From UBA4416 sp040386075 (GTDB lineage Bacteria; Bacteroidota; Bacteroidia; B-17B0; Aurantibacillaceae), in the NCBI GenBank assembly GCA_040386075.1, contig JAZKGE010000008.1, positions 198,766-262,765 on the forward strand: DNA of 64,000 nt, read 5' to 3'. Of this stretch, positions 37,644-47,500 are shown in pieces. Numbering within the stretch: position 1 is the stretch's first letter; the number at the start of each line of letters is the position of its first letter. The position numbers and the translations under genes were made by a program. Under the pieces are notes generated by a model. The model did not search any database, had not been told where the DNA came from, and saw nothing but the letters and a program-made list of their open reading frames with translations.

Positions 37644-38447
37644 TTATTTTCCTGAAGTTTGGAACTCTTGAATAATAGAGAAACCAGCCTCATCCATTGC
37701 GTAAGTAATATGATCAACTCTGGTTGAAAAGAAGTTGTAAGCCATAATTGCTAAAGCAGAAGATAAGATACCAACTAATGTATTAACCAAAGCTTCAGAG
37801 ATACCTGTTGCTAATGCTGCTGTATCAGGAGTACCAGCTGCAGCTAAGGCACCGAAGGCACGGATCATACCTACAACCGTTCCGATCAAACCAACTAAGG
37901 TACCGATAGATGCACAAGTAGAGATAACGCTTAAGTTTTTAGATAACATTGGTAATTCTAATGCAGTTGCTTCTTCTAATGCTTTAGAGATAGCAGCTAC
38001 CTTAGCTTCTTTATCCATTGAGGAATCGTGTTGTACGAATTTATATTTCATTAAACCTTCACGAACTACGTTTCCTAAAGATCCTTTTTGTTTATCACAA
38101 GCAGCAATAGCACCATCTAAATCGCCTGCAGCAACTAATTCCTTGATCTTTGCTACAAATTTATCTGTATTACCTGCACCATTTGCTTTTTGAATAGTGA
38201 TCAAACGCTCAAAGAAAAAGCAGATTACTGTAAATAATGTTCCTAATAAGATAGGCACGATAAATCCACCTTTATACATGATACCAAAGAAGTTTTGAGG
38301 ATGGCCTTTTTCAGGACCTTCGGCATCAAAGTTACCCGGATCACCTAATACAAATTTATAAACTACGATACCGATCAATAAACAGATAACGATAGCAATT
38401 GCTGAAACGATTAATGGAAAACCGCCTGATGTTTTTTTGTTACTCAT
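37644..38447 (-). CDS. exbB: MotA/TolQ/ExbB family proton channel protein
   Basis: A 267-residue inner-membrane protein with an N-terminal helix (about 10-32), a second (about 57-77), a cytoplasmic helical domain ('KIKELVAAGDLDGAIAACDK'), and the paired C-terminal helices. The latter contain 'LSVISTCASIGTLVGLIGTV', 'GMIRAFGALAAAG' and 'GISEALVNTLVGILSSALAI', the MotA_ExbB signature. It forms the proton channel with ExbD. First gene of the operon, with a good promoter upstream. Confidence 0.94.
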   Translation of the reverse strand: MSNKKTSGGFPLIVSAIAIVICLLIGIVVYKFVLGDPGNFDAEGPEKGHPQNFFGIMYKGGFIVPILLGTLFTVICFFFERLITIQKANGAGNTDKFVAKIKELVAAGDLDGAIAACDKQKGSLGNVVREGLMKYKFVQHDSSMDKEAKVAAISKALEEATALELPMLSKNLSVISTCASIGTLVGLIGTVVGMIRAFGALAAAGTPDTAALATGISEALVNTLVGILSSALAIMAYNFFSTRVDHITYAMDEAGFSIIQEFQTSGK

Positions 38448-38489
38448 AATTGTTGTTTTTTAGTTAGTTTCTAGTTTTTAGAATGACGC

Positions 38490-38520
38490 CAAACATAATA
38501 AAAAGGTTTCTAAATAGCAA
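38490..38520 (-). promoter_or_regulatory. Promoter of the exbB-exbD-exbD-tonB operon
   Basis: Minus-strand TTG (38518-38520), 20 bases, TATGTTTG (38490-38497). Matches the Bacteroidota consensus and spacing, 42 bases from the exbB start. Confidence 0.65.
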
Positions 38521-38628
38521 TATTCTAATACTATCTTTTTGTTAATGTTTAAAACGTTTTCTTTTGATTTATTACGCGTTGTAAGTGCAAATATTGCAAG
38601 TTTCGGCTAATAAAATCAGGCCACTTTG

Positions 38629-38665
38629 TAAGTGGTTGATTTTGGGTAATAAGTGGTTGATTTTG
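38629..38665. repeat. Two 16-base direct repeats with 21-base period
   Basis: taagtggttgattttg occurs at 38629-38644 and again at 38650-38665. An inverted pair ccactt/aagtgg (38621-38635) overlaps the first. The repeats lie about 130 bases upstream of the exbB promoter and just beyond the end of the OmpA-like gene, in the 267-base gap. They could be a regulator-binding site. Confidence 0.55.
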
Positions 38666-38714
38666 CCGCTCCGATGAGGTAAAAGCACCCTTTCCTGAGG
38701 TGTTTGCAGATATT

Positions 38715-40676
38715 CTATTTCAGATAACTGATGGCAATAATCTGGATCTTTCGCTCACAGGCTGCATACGGACTATAAACCGAGTTGCGCACGTCTTTTA
38801 CATCGTCGCTCACCTTACTTACAGGTAATTCGCCAATATCTTCGTTAAAAAATTCGATACGCCCTTCGTTTTCGTTAGGATTATCAACATATTTAACAAA
38901 TTTGCCATTCTCATATTCCATAAAGTAGTTGCGTAAACTGCTGATACGGCGTTTGGCCAGATTTACGTTATAATCAGTACTGGCTAATGGACTACAGTAA
39001 CCTTTCATGGTGATCTTTACTTTTTCGCCACGCTGTAAAACCTGGTCTAGCAGCAGGGCAAATTTATCAAGGTCTTGCATCCCGGCATCTACACTGTCCT
39101 CAAAAAAATTCTCAACACGGTTTAAGGCATAATCTTTTTGTTCGCCTTCCAAACCTTTAGGATATTCAACGAGGTATTTAGCTTTCAAAACGGTATAATC
39201 CTCATAAGTTTTTTTGTAGTTCTTTTTGGTAACGATCACTTTAGTTTTCGGCTCCGGTTCATCATTATGGAAATACAACGTTAGTGGCACCAGAACTTTC
39301 ATTTGATTGATCAGTAACGCCGTTGTATCAATTGGTTTTGGTGGTTCAGAAAGTGGCGTGATGGGAAAACTATATATATCATTACAGCAATTAGGCTTGT
39401 CCTCAAAATAAGAGCCCAAGCGATTGGAAGAAATATAAGCTCTGTCTTTTTTTGAATTGATACTGTAATAAATATCATTATAACTACTGTTAATAGGATA
39501 GCCGATATTTTGGGCATCGGTAAAAACATTTTCTTTAAACTCTGAAGTAAAGATATCAAAGTTGCCTAAACCTTTGTGCCAGGTACTGCTGAAGTAAAGT
39601 GTTTTATTTTCTTTCACATACCATGGTGTGATATCATCTTCGATCGTATTAATTTTTTTACCTGCATTGATCGGCGTTTCAAAAGTGCCATCAGTATTCA
39701 TAAAGGCATACCAGATATCCATCGCGCCTTCGCCGGCAGCTCTGTCGCTTGAAAAGAATAAAACTGGTTTATCATTTATTTCGCTCAAACAAGGCTGCGT
39801 AGTATTGCTTCCGCCAACATTAATTGGCGAGGGTAATTTTTGTAACTCTGTCCAATGGGCTTCTTTAAAATCAGATACATAAATTTCGCAACGGTATTGT
39901 GTTGCATTAATGGCGCCGCAACGTGACACAAACACCTTGGTAAAATCTGAATTGAAACTTGTATTAGCATTATGGATGTTGCTTTTATTAAATAAGGAAT
40001 CAAGCTCTTTTGCCTTTAGAAACTTATTTGGTTTGATGGCAGATTTATGTGCTGTATACAATTTATTAAAGCCAACACCGGCAGCATCCTGTTTTGATTT
40101 ATCTCTTAAAGAAGAAAAGTACAACAAACTGTCGTACTCAAAAGGGGCATACTCACTCACGCGACTATTAACAGCACTATCTAAGTGTATCACTTTTACA
40201 TCAATAGGGTTTTTAATAATTACCTGAGCAATATCACAAGCTTCAAATTCCTGTTTGGCTTTTGCTGCTAAACGTGCCTTGTCTTTATCCTTACTGTTGC
40301 GTTGTTTTTTGTAATATTTATCAAAATATTTTTTAGCTTCTTTATATTTTCCGGTTGTTTTTAATTGCATGGCAATATAAAATGGCACTTCCTTATACGT
40401 TTTGCCATTATCTTTTTTATAGATCTTTTGGTACCAGTGTAACGCTACATCTCCATCGTAATTAAGACGAGATGCATCAGCAAATAATAACTGGTACTCG
40501 ATGTTTGATGAATCGATCAAAATGACCTGATTGTAATATTGTGCAGCCGAAGAATAATCTTTTTTCGACGTGGCTTCGCTACCTTGTTTTAATAACTGTT
40601 TAATGCTTTGCGAAAACAATCCTGATCCAACAAAGAGCAAAGCCAAAAGCAATAATATGTTTTTGTTTAGTGACAT
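38715..40676 (-). CDS. OmpA-family protein with TPR and PD40 repeats (PorE-like)
   Basis: About 653 residues. I chose the ATG at 40676, which gives a clean signal peptide ('MSLNKNILLLLALLFVGSGL'), over a TTG at 40700 that would overlap the previous gene. A TPR-like segment follows ('EATSKKDYSSAAQYYNQVIL'), then a PD40/WD40-like propeller ('YFSSLRDKS', 'LFFSSDRAAGEGAMDIWY', 'LYFSSTWHKGLGNFDIF', 'AYISSNRLGS'). The C-terminal domain is OmpA-like but divergent ('GYCSPLASTDYNVNLAKRRI'), probably contacting peptidoglycan. This domain order is that of the T9SS-associated PorE-type proteins that anchor the secretion or adhesin apparatus to the cell wall. It closes a minus-strand operon with two PorP/SprF genes and two T9SS cargo genes, which supports that role. 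Confidence 0.8.
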   Translation of the reverse strand: MSLNKNILLLLALLFVGSGLFSQSIKQLLKQGSEATSKKDYSSAAQYYNQVILIDSSNIEYQLLFADASRLNYDGDVALHWYQKIYKKDNGKTYKEVPFYIAMQLKTTGKYKEAKKYFDKYYKKQRNSKDKDKARLAAKAKQEFEACDIAQVIIKNPIDVKVIHLDSAVNSRVSEYAPFEYDSLLYFSSLRDKSKQDAAGVGFNKLYTAHKSAIKPNKFLKAKELDSLFNKSNIHNANTSFNSDFTKVFVSRCGAINATQYRCEIYVSDFKEAHWTELQKLPSPINVGGSNTTQPCLSEINDKPVLFFSSDRAAGEGAMDIWYAFMNTDGTFETPINAGKKINTIEDDITPWYVKENKTLYFSSTWHKGLGNFDIFTSEFKENVFTDAQNIGYPINSSYNDIYYSINSKKDRAYISSNRLGSYFEDKPNCCNDIYSFPITPLSEPPKPIDTTALLINQMKVLVPLTLYFHNDEPEPKTKVIVTKKNYKKTYEDYTVLKAKYLVEYPKGLEGEQKDYALNRVENFFEDSVDAGMQDLDKFALLLDQVLQRGEKVKITMKGYCSPLASTDYNVNLAKRRISSLRNYFMEYENGKFVKYVDNPNENEGRIEFFNEDIGELPVSKVSDDVKDVRNSVYSPYAACERKIQIIAISYLK

Positions 40677-40681
40677 AAATT

Positions 40682-41722
40682 TTACATGTAAATCGGACAA
40701 ACCCGTGTTTTAGGAACAAATGGAATTATTTTTTTGAAAATATAAGTCACATAGATCTCAAAACCGCCTCTGCGATTTGTAGCTGCTATAAATTTACTGG
40801 TGTTCACATCATAGCTAACGCCTGCAGTTAATGTTCTTACCTGGTAACCCAATCTTGCAATAACAGCATCTTTGGCTCTGTAATATAATCCAACTGACAC
40901 CGCTTGTTTTGTTTTTTCATCCAAATGAAATCTTGCTTGTGCTCCGGGAACAAACTCATTGTATTTTCCCTGGTGAGAAAAAAGCATCTCCGCAACAATG
41001 TCGGTTTTGGCTCCAATGGGATAATTAAAACATAAGTAATTATTTAATTTGGCGTCGATCTTTATATTAGAATTATTTTGGAAAGTTAATTTAGGATTTG
41101 TGAAATGATGCCACGAAATGCCGTACTGTACAAAAGCTCTTTGTTTAATTGCATATTGTAAAGCGGTTCCAAAATTAAAGTCACCAAAGGTTGTTGCATT
41201 CTTTGCAAAATTTTCGCCGGTACTATTTGTAGCACTGTAGCTGCTGTTTTGATACTGATCGTCAAAGGTCATCCGTCCGTAATTAAAACCAACATTAGAA
41301 ATTCCCATCATCAAGCCTGTTGTCCAAAGTAGTGTCGAATCTTTATTGAGCTTATGAATGAAAGAGCCTGATACATACAACTGATTTGTACCGTAGTAAG
41401 TATCGCCCGATCTATCATTATTGAACATAATACCTGCACCAAAGCAATCGCTTTTCATTTTTTTTGTTTTAAAGCGCGCATCTCCTGCTAATGAAAAAGA
41501 TCGGTAAGGAACCGGGACGCTGCTCCACTGACTTCTGTAAATGCCATTCAGGCGATAATCGCCATCAAAAAAACCGGTAAAGGCAGGGTTGAGGTTAATC
41601 ACCGAACCATTATACTGAGAAAAGTGAACATCCTGTGAAAACAGAAAGGCAGAATAAAACATGCAGATGGCAGTTGCCGATTTGCGAAATAGTTTATTAG
41701 TTATTTTATTAAAATGAACCAA
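40682..41722 (-). CDS. PorP/SprF family T9SS outer-membrane protein (1)
   Basis: A 346-residue outer-membrane beta-barrel protein. The N-terminal signal peptide reaches about residue 30 ('YSAFLFSQ'), then 'DVHFSQYNGSVINLNPAFTG', the type IX secretion PorP/SprF signature. Many amphipathic strands follow, and the end is 'FVPKTRVCPIYM'. It starts at TTG (41722), 2 bases after the stop of the cargo gene; an internal ATG near residue 21 is a weaker alternative. SprF is needed for secretion of SprB in gliding flavobacteria, and type B sorting-domain genes commonly have a neighbouring sprF-like gene. Here the upstream neighbour is exactly such a cargo. Confidence 0.9.
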   Translation of the reverse strand: MVHFNKITNKLFRKSATAICMFYSAFLFSQDVHFSQYNGSVINLNPAFTGFFDGDYRLNGIYRSQWSSVPVPYRSFSLAGDARFKTKKMKSDCFGAGIMFNNDRSGDTYYGTNQLYVSGSFIHKLNKDSTLLWTTGLMMGISNVGFNYGRMTFDDQYQNSSYSATNSTGENFAKNATTFGDFNFGTALQYAIKQRAFVQYGISWHHFTNPKLTFQNNSNIKIDAKLNNYLCFNYPIGAKTDIVAEMLFSHQGKYNEFVPGAQARFHLDEKTKQAVSVGLYYRAKDAVIARLGYQVRTLTAGVSYDVNTSKFIAATNRRGGFEIYVTYIFKKIIPFVPKTRVCPIYM

Positions 41723-41724
41723 CC

Positions 41725-43446
41725 TTATCTTACCAATGTTACATTTCCTTTTTTAAACACCTCTTCACTGCCTTCGTTGCATTTTGCTTTTACGTAATAT
41801 CCAAATACTCCCGGATCAGATGGTCTTCCCTTGTAATTACCATCCCAACCCTGTGCTGGATCATTTGTTTCAAACATCAATTCTCCCCAGCGATTGTATA
41901 CAGCAAAATAGTAAATGGAAAAGTAAGGTCCGCGCACTTTAAACAGATCGTTGTGCCCGTCGCCATTAGGCGTAAATGTATTGGGAATGTATAATTCCGG
42001 ATTAGTGATAACATCAATGGTTTGTGCCGATAATGTGTCTACACAATTAATAGAATTAGGAATTTGAGTAATGAGCGTCACCTGATAACTGCCCCCGGCA
42101 GCATAGTTGTGACTTGGGTTTTGAGTAGCGCTACCTGAACCATCACCAAAGCTCCAGGTCCAAATTGGTTCTGTGCCAGGAGGATTTTGTACAGTACCCG
42201 TAAAATTCACCAGGTTTTCGGAACAGGGAACAGGCGTAAAAGTAAAAGCCCCCTCAAAAGCATTACTAATGGCAACCACTGTAGTAACTGTATCATTACA
42301 CAATGGTTTGCTGCTAACATACGCTACTAAGGTTACCGAATAACTTCCTGTGCCGGGATATGACCAGCTTGGCGTTATTACATGCGAAGTATCTGCCGTG
42401 GTACTTGGATCACCAAAATACCAGTTAAAAGCAAGCCCTGAACTACCTGAACTATTGTTTTGAAAAGATGCGGTAGTAGTGCCACAAATAGCTTGCGGCG
42501 CCTGTGCTGCCGCAACAACAACCTGTGGACAAGCTTTTACTATTAATTGAAAATCGCGCTTGGTCTCACTTAAAAACACGCCATTACGGTATTCCTTTAC
42601 TTTAATACCAATTACAAAATAGCCTTGTAAGTTTGGAGTTGCTGTTACCATGCCTGTAGATGAATTAATTTGCATGGGTACACCACCTAACATATTGGCA
42701 GTTGTGTATGGCGCCTGCCAGGTAATAGTTGTAAAAGGAGGATTTACCGGAACCGTAGGACACACCGGAACTGTATTTGGGCAAGAGGTGGATGAAGGGC
42801 CAAACGGCCCTATCATTGGACATGAAGCGGTTAATCCTTCATAAGGCATAAAAAGTTCGTAAACCAGAGAGTCGCCATCATAATCGATAGCTGAATCATC
42901 AAAACTCCAGGGCTTATCCACACAGATAAACGGAGGCGGCCAGAATTTTATAACCGGATTGCTGTTTATGGTAACTACTTCAGGCCCGGGAATAGTTGCG
43001 TAATAGGTTGCTCCAACGCATTCGGGATTTATGATATTTAAAATATTTTGATTGCGGCAACAACGTTGGTAGGATATCTGGTAACCACCTGCCAATGGAG
43101 CCAGATTGATCGTATCAATGTAGGTAGTTACTTCATAACAAAAATCTAATGGAGGGATAGTGCAGGGATCATTAATGGCAGGAGGTAATGTATCCAGCCC
43201 GCGAAATGTCATGTTTAAAGTTTGCAATAAATTATTATTGCTATCGAAAACACCTACAGCTGCAGGATCATCGAACGGTGGAACTCCTACATAACAATCA
43301 CGGTAAACCGTCAAACGGATCTCGTAATTATTTGAACCTAAATATTTGTAATTTAATTCACCTCCAACAATGTGAGTTGCATTTGCTTTAAAAAAAGCAA
43401 GGAGGATAAAAACAAAAAATAAAACGGGTAGTAATCGTTTTTGCAT
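41725..43446 (-). CDS. PKD-domain T9SS type B cargo protein (573 aa)
   Basis: A secreted protein with signal peptide (residues 1-23, ending FFKANA) and an N-terminal domain beginning 'THIVGGELNYKYLGSNNYEI' that is widespread in Bacteroidota surface proteins. Two PKD domains follow (about 320-400 and 405-480; 'FNWYFGDPST', 'WTWSFGDGSG'), then a gliding-motility-associated type B sorting domain ('YIPNTFTPNGDGHNDLF', 'YNRWGELMFET', 'GWDGNYKG'). Export by T9SS and surface attachment are inferred. It is 2 bases upstream of a PorP/SprF gene, its probable dedicated partner. Confidence 0.88.
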   Translation of the reverse strand: MQKRLLPVLFFVFILLAFFKANATHIVGGELNYKYLGSNNYEIRLTVYRDCYVGVPPFDDPAAVGVFDSNNNLLQTLNMTFRGLDTLPPAINDPCTIPPLDFCYEVTTYIDTINLAPLAGGYQISYQRCCRNQNILNIINPECVGATYYATIPGPEVVTINSNPVIKFWPPPFICVDKPWSFDDSAIDYDGDSLVYELFMPYEGLTASCPMIGPFGPSSTSCPNTVPVCPTVPVNPPFTTITWQAPYTTANMLGGVPMQINSSTGMVTATPNLQGYFVIGIKVKEYRNGVFLSETKRDFQLIVKACPQVVVAAAQAPQAICGTTTASFQNNSSGSSGLAFNWYFGDPSTTADTSHVITPSWSYPGTGSYSVTLVAYVSSKPLCNDTVTTVVAISNAFEGAFTFTPVPCSENLVNFTGTVQNPPGTEPIWTWSFGDGSGSATQNPSHNYAAGGSYQVTLITQIPNSINCVDTLSAQTIDVITNPELYIPNTFTPNGDGHNDLFKVRGPYFSIYYFAVYNRWGELMFETNDPAQGWDGNYKGRPSDPGVFGYYVKAKCNEGSEEVFKKGNVTLVR

Positions 43447-43508
43447 AAACTAATGTACACAAAAAACTTACAAACTCACAAAGAAATTGATCTTATTGAG
43501 CGAAAACA

Positions 43509-44546
43509 TTACATATAAATTGGACACACCCGTGTTTTTGGAACGAATGTTTTTGGTGTTGCCCAGATGTAAATAAAAGACAGTTCAAAGCCACCTCTGC
43601 CGTTGGTTGCCCGCTTGAACTGCGAATAATTATAGTCGTATGAAAGTTGCAGGCGCATGTTGTTATGTTCTAATCCAACGGTTGTGATAAGCGCGTCTTT
43701 TAAACGGGTCAGGATTCCGAAATTAAATACAGTATTTGTTCTTGGAGCTATGGTATGATAGTATGAAAGACCAACAACGTTTTCTCTGAATTTTTGTTGC
43801 TGAGCGCCATAGTATTCAAACATAACAGCAGAAACCTGATTGAAGCTGTATTTCAACTGAAGCGATTCGTTGTGTTTTACTCGTAATACAGCACCGGGAG
43901 TATTATTAAAAGAAATGTTAGGCCTGTTTAAATGATTGATGGAGTAACCCACAGTGGCCTTTATTTTTTGGTTGAATTTTTTTTGTACGACCGTGCCTAA
44001 AGACAAGTCTCCGTAAATTTTACTTTGCTTAGGAATATTCTCACCGTTTGCCAATCCTTGATTATAAGCATCTCCGTCCCATTGCTTATCATACGTTAAG
44101 CGCGAAGAGGTGATGTTAAGATTGGTAATACCGGCCACTAACCCCAACGAAAGGGTTAAGGTTGTATCTTTTTTAAATGTGAATCGCTGACTGAGCGGTA
44201 TTTTAACATCAGTGATGGTATAGCTGCCGTCGCCCGCAATATCTGTATTAAGAAGAAAACCCATGGCTTCACCGGTTCCTTTGATAATTGGTTTATTCAA
44301 ATTCAGATCAGCGGCAAAACTAAAAGTATTGTAAGGCACAGGAACCTGTTTCCATTGGTTGCGGTAATTAAATATTAAACGACCCTCACCATCATACATG
44401 CCGGCATTTGCAGGATTTAAATTGAGAGGCGACATTTGCCAGTTCGAAAAATGAATATCCTGTGCAAACAACCGTTGCGAGTTCACTATCATGAATGCAA
44501 ACAGCATAACACGATAAAAGCACATATGTAAGCCTTTACTACTCAT
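43509..44546 (-). CDS. PorP/SprF family T9SS outer-membrane protein (2)
   Basis: A 345-residue outer-membrane protein with signal peptide (about 1-28, ending RLFAQ) followed by 'DIHFSNWQMSPLNLNPANAG', the PorP/SprF entry motif. It ends with the same 'FVPKTRVCPIYM' as its paralogue at 40682-41722, yet the barrels between are clearly diverged. Its ATG overlaps the TAA of the giant cargo gene by one base (TAATG), a sign of translational coupling and pairing with that cargo. Confidence 0.9.
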   Translation of the reverse strand: MSSKGLHMCFYRVMLFAFMIVNSQRLFAQDIHFSNWQMSPLNLNPANAGMYDGEGRLIFNYRNQWKQVPVPYNTFSFAADLNLNKPIIKGTGEAMGFLLNTDIAGDGSYTITDVKIPLSQRFTFKKDTTLTLSLGLVAGITNLNITSSRLTYDKQWDGDAYNQGLANGENIPKQSKIYGDLSLGTVVQKKFNQKIKATVGYSINHLNRPNISFNNTPGAVLRVKHNESLQLKYSFNQVSAVMFEYYGAQQQKFRENVVGLSYYHTIAPRTNTVFNFGILTRLKDALITTVGLEHNNMRLQLSYDYNYSQFKRATNGRGGFELSFIYIWATPKTFVPKTRVCPIYM

Positions 44547-47500
44547 TATCTCATAAGGGTTATGTTACCTTTTTTAAAAGATTCTTCTCCGTTGTTGCAC
44601 TTAAATGTCATGTAATAACCGTAAACACCCTGATCCAGTAATTTACCTTTATAGGTTCCGTCCCATCCGATTTTTATATCACTGGTCTCAAATAGTTTTT
44701 CTCCCCAGCGGTCATAGATCGTTAAATACACCTCGCTTACAAAATTACTCCTAATGTATAACACATCGTTAGTGCCATCATTGTTAGGTGTAAAACCTGT
44801 AGGTAAATACACAACGCCTTCATTACAAGCGTTTGTTATCACATCAATATAAATTGTTTTTAAAGCATGTCGGCAGCCATTTTGATCTGTAAAATAAACT
44901 GTGTATTCGCCAGGCCGGGTTGGGGTTACGGCGATGCTGGTATTACTTAATACACTCACATTTGCATCAGGCACAACGGCAAAAGTTCCTGTTGTATATG
45001 GGAAGCCATTTAAGGTTACAGTTGAAGTTTGCCCCAATGTGAGCGAAGTAGAAGACACGCTGATTGAATTTGTGTTATAGGCAAAAGGTAGGATACTAAC
45101 CGTGGTGGTTAAATTACTTTTACAGGTATCTATGCCTGTGATATTTCCTATGGTAACAGTATAAATAGTTGTAGTTAGCGGAAAAGCAAGCGGATTTGGA
45201 ATGTTTGGGTTTGACAAATACTGCGCCGGTTGCCATAGATAATAATTTCCTCCCGAAGCAATTAATTGTGTGGTGTCTTGTTCGCATTGCAAAACAGGAT
45301 TATTTACGGATAAATTAAAACCACTTAAATTGATGATCTGTTGGCTGGTGTCTTTACAGCCAAAGGAATTAGCAACAATTAAAGATATCGTGTAAGTTCC
45401 GGTATTATTATAAAAATGGGAAGGGCTTTGTAAAACGCTGGTATTACCTGGGTTAAAATTCCAGTTCCAATTAACCGGGCTTATATATGAAGAGTCAAAA
45501 AAGTGTACATTGTTTCCACAGGGATCGATCGTGTAATTGAAGGCCGAAATAATTTTTGGATGAACTGTTATTGAAGTCGTTAATGTTTTTATACACACCT
45601 TTCCATACAAACTGTTTTGTGTAATGCTTACCGTATAAATTGTTGTGACGGTGGGTGTACATGCAGTAGAACTGAATGTAGGAGATGTTAATCCAATAGA
45701 TGGTTGCCAGCTATAGGACGTTCCTCCGGTTGCAGATAAGGTGGCAATCTCTCCAAAGCATTTAATTTGGGAAGGAATAATAGATACAGAATCTACCGGA
45801 ACAATAATTGGTTTAACGATAGTGTCTGAGCAACCACTGGCCGTTACTGAAACGAGTTGTATAGAGTATGTACCGGCAGTACCAAACAAATAGGTAGGAT
45901 CCTGACTGGTTGAAAAAGGTGTGTCAAAAACGGTAGCTGTAGAATAGGACCAATCAGACGAACTGGTGGAAGGAGTTGTTTGATTAATAAACGTAATGCT
46001 ATTTGAACAGGAGTCAACATTTAAAGTAAAATTGGCAACTGGCTTTGGATGCACTAAAACTTGCGTGGTTAAAGTTTTTGTACATAAATATCCTTGAGAG
46101 TTATTATCTATTTGAACCGTATAAATAGTTGTAGCCGTTGGATTAACTATAGGATTTGGAGTCACACTATTACTAACTGTTGCCGAAGGTTGCCAGGTAT
46201 AACTGGTTCCGCCTTGAGCGTAAATATTTTCTGATTCTCCATTACAAATTGTATGGGAAGTAATTGTGGTTGTGAAATTAAATACAGAAACAGTGTCTGT
46301 CATTTTATTAACGCAACCTTGCAAAGATGTTACTGTAAGCGAAACAGTATAAGTTCCATTATAAGAATACGTATGCGAGGGAGCGGATAAAGTAGAAGTG
46401 ATTAAATCACCCCAGTTCCAGAGATAAGAATTAGGACCTAAATTTCCTGTGCTGTTATTAGTTGTGGTAATAGTATTTGAGCATGGCGAAAAAACACTGG
46501 TAAATGAGGCAACAGGATTAGGATACACATTAATAACAACAGTTGCAGTATCGTATAAATTATTACAGATAGATGTTTTCACATACAAGTTTGCCGTGTA
46601 TGTTCCGGCAGCGGTAAATGTTTTTATTGGATTAAAAATAGTTGAGGTTGTGTCGTTAGTCCCAAAGTCCCATAAATAGGCATGTCCCGGAGTACTATTA
46701 TTTGTAAAATTTACAGTTAAAGGAACACAACCAGAAATAGTATTTGTTGCAATACTTGCAATAGCAGAATTTAATTGAAAGTCGATCTTGAAAACGCCGT
46801 TATTACAATTATTATTATCTGTGTTGTGATTAGGATTACCTGGTGTTCCAGGCCATGCGCCCGGTGTTACCGGAAAATCATCTCCACCGCCGCAACCAGC
46901 ACAAACCGATTGGTAAATGATCCCGCGTTTATCAAAGCGACTCGTTCCTCCATCCACATGTTCCCTGCTTAACGCGCCACCAAAATAACTTCCAAACAAT
47001 AAGCCATTCATATTAGGGCCTAACACCATTAAATAAAAATTAAAACCGTCAGTTGTTGTTTGAATGGCATTTGCGGTTAAAGGCATATTATTGGTAACGT
47101 TTCCAAAAATGATATTTCCTCCCCAGCCGGATAAATAGATATTCCCCGCACAATCTACCGAAAAAGCAGAAGGAGAAATATTAAGTGTTCCGTTACTATT
47201 TCCAAAAACGGTTGATGCTAATAACGAATTTAATTGTGGTGTCAATTTTTGAATAAATTGTTTACTATTGGCATTAGAATAAGTGCCGGCAGTAACAGGC
47301 ATTGTTCCTAATGATTGACCATAAACATACACGTCTTGCTGATTATCGAGTTGAACAAAATAGCTCTGATCATAACTGTTGGTTCCAATATAGGTTGCGT
47401 GCATAATGGCCGAACCATTTTGCTTTATTTTACAAATGTATCCATCGCATTTTCCTGCGCCGTATGTTGTTTTATAACTTCCGGCAGTAACAGGAAAATC

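Noticed and set aside
38660..38714. Terminator after the OmpA-like gene
   Set aside because: A cacc/gggtg pairing exists, but the stem is too weak and has only a short T run.
40677..40700. Start of the OmpA-like gene at TTG 40700
   Set aside because: It would overlap the previous gene and put eight polar residues before a clean signal peptide that begins at the ATG at 40676.
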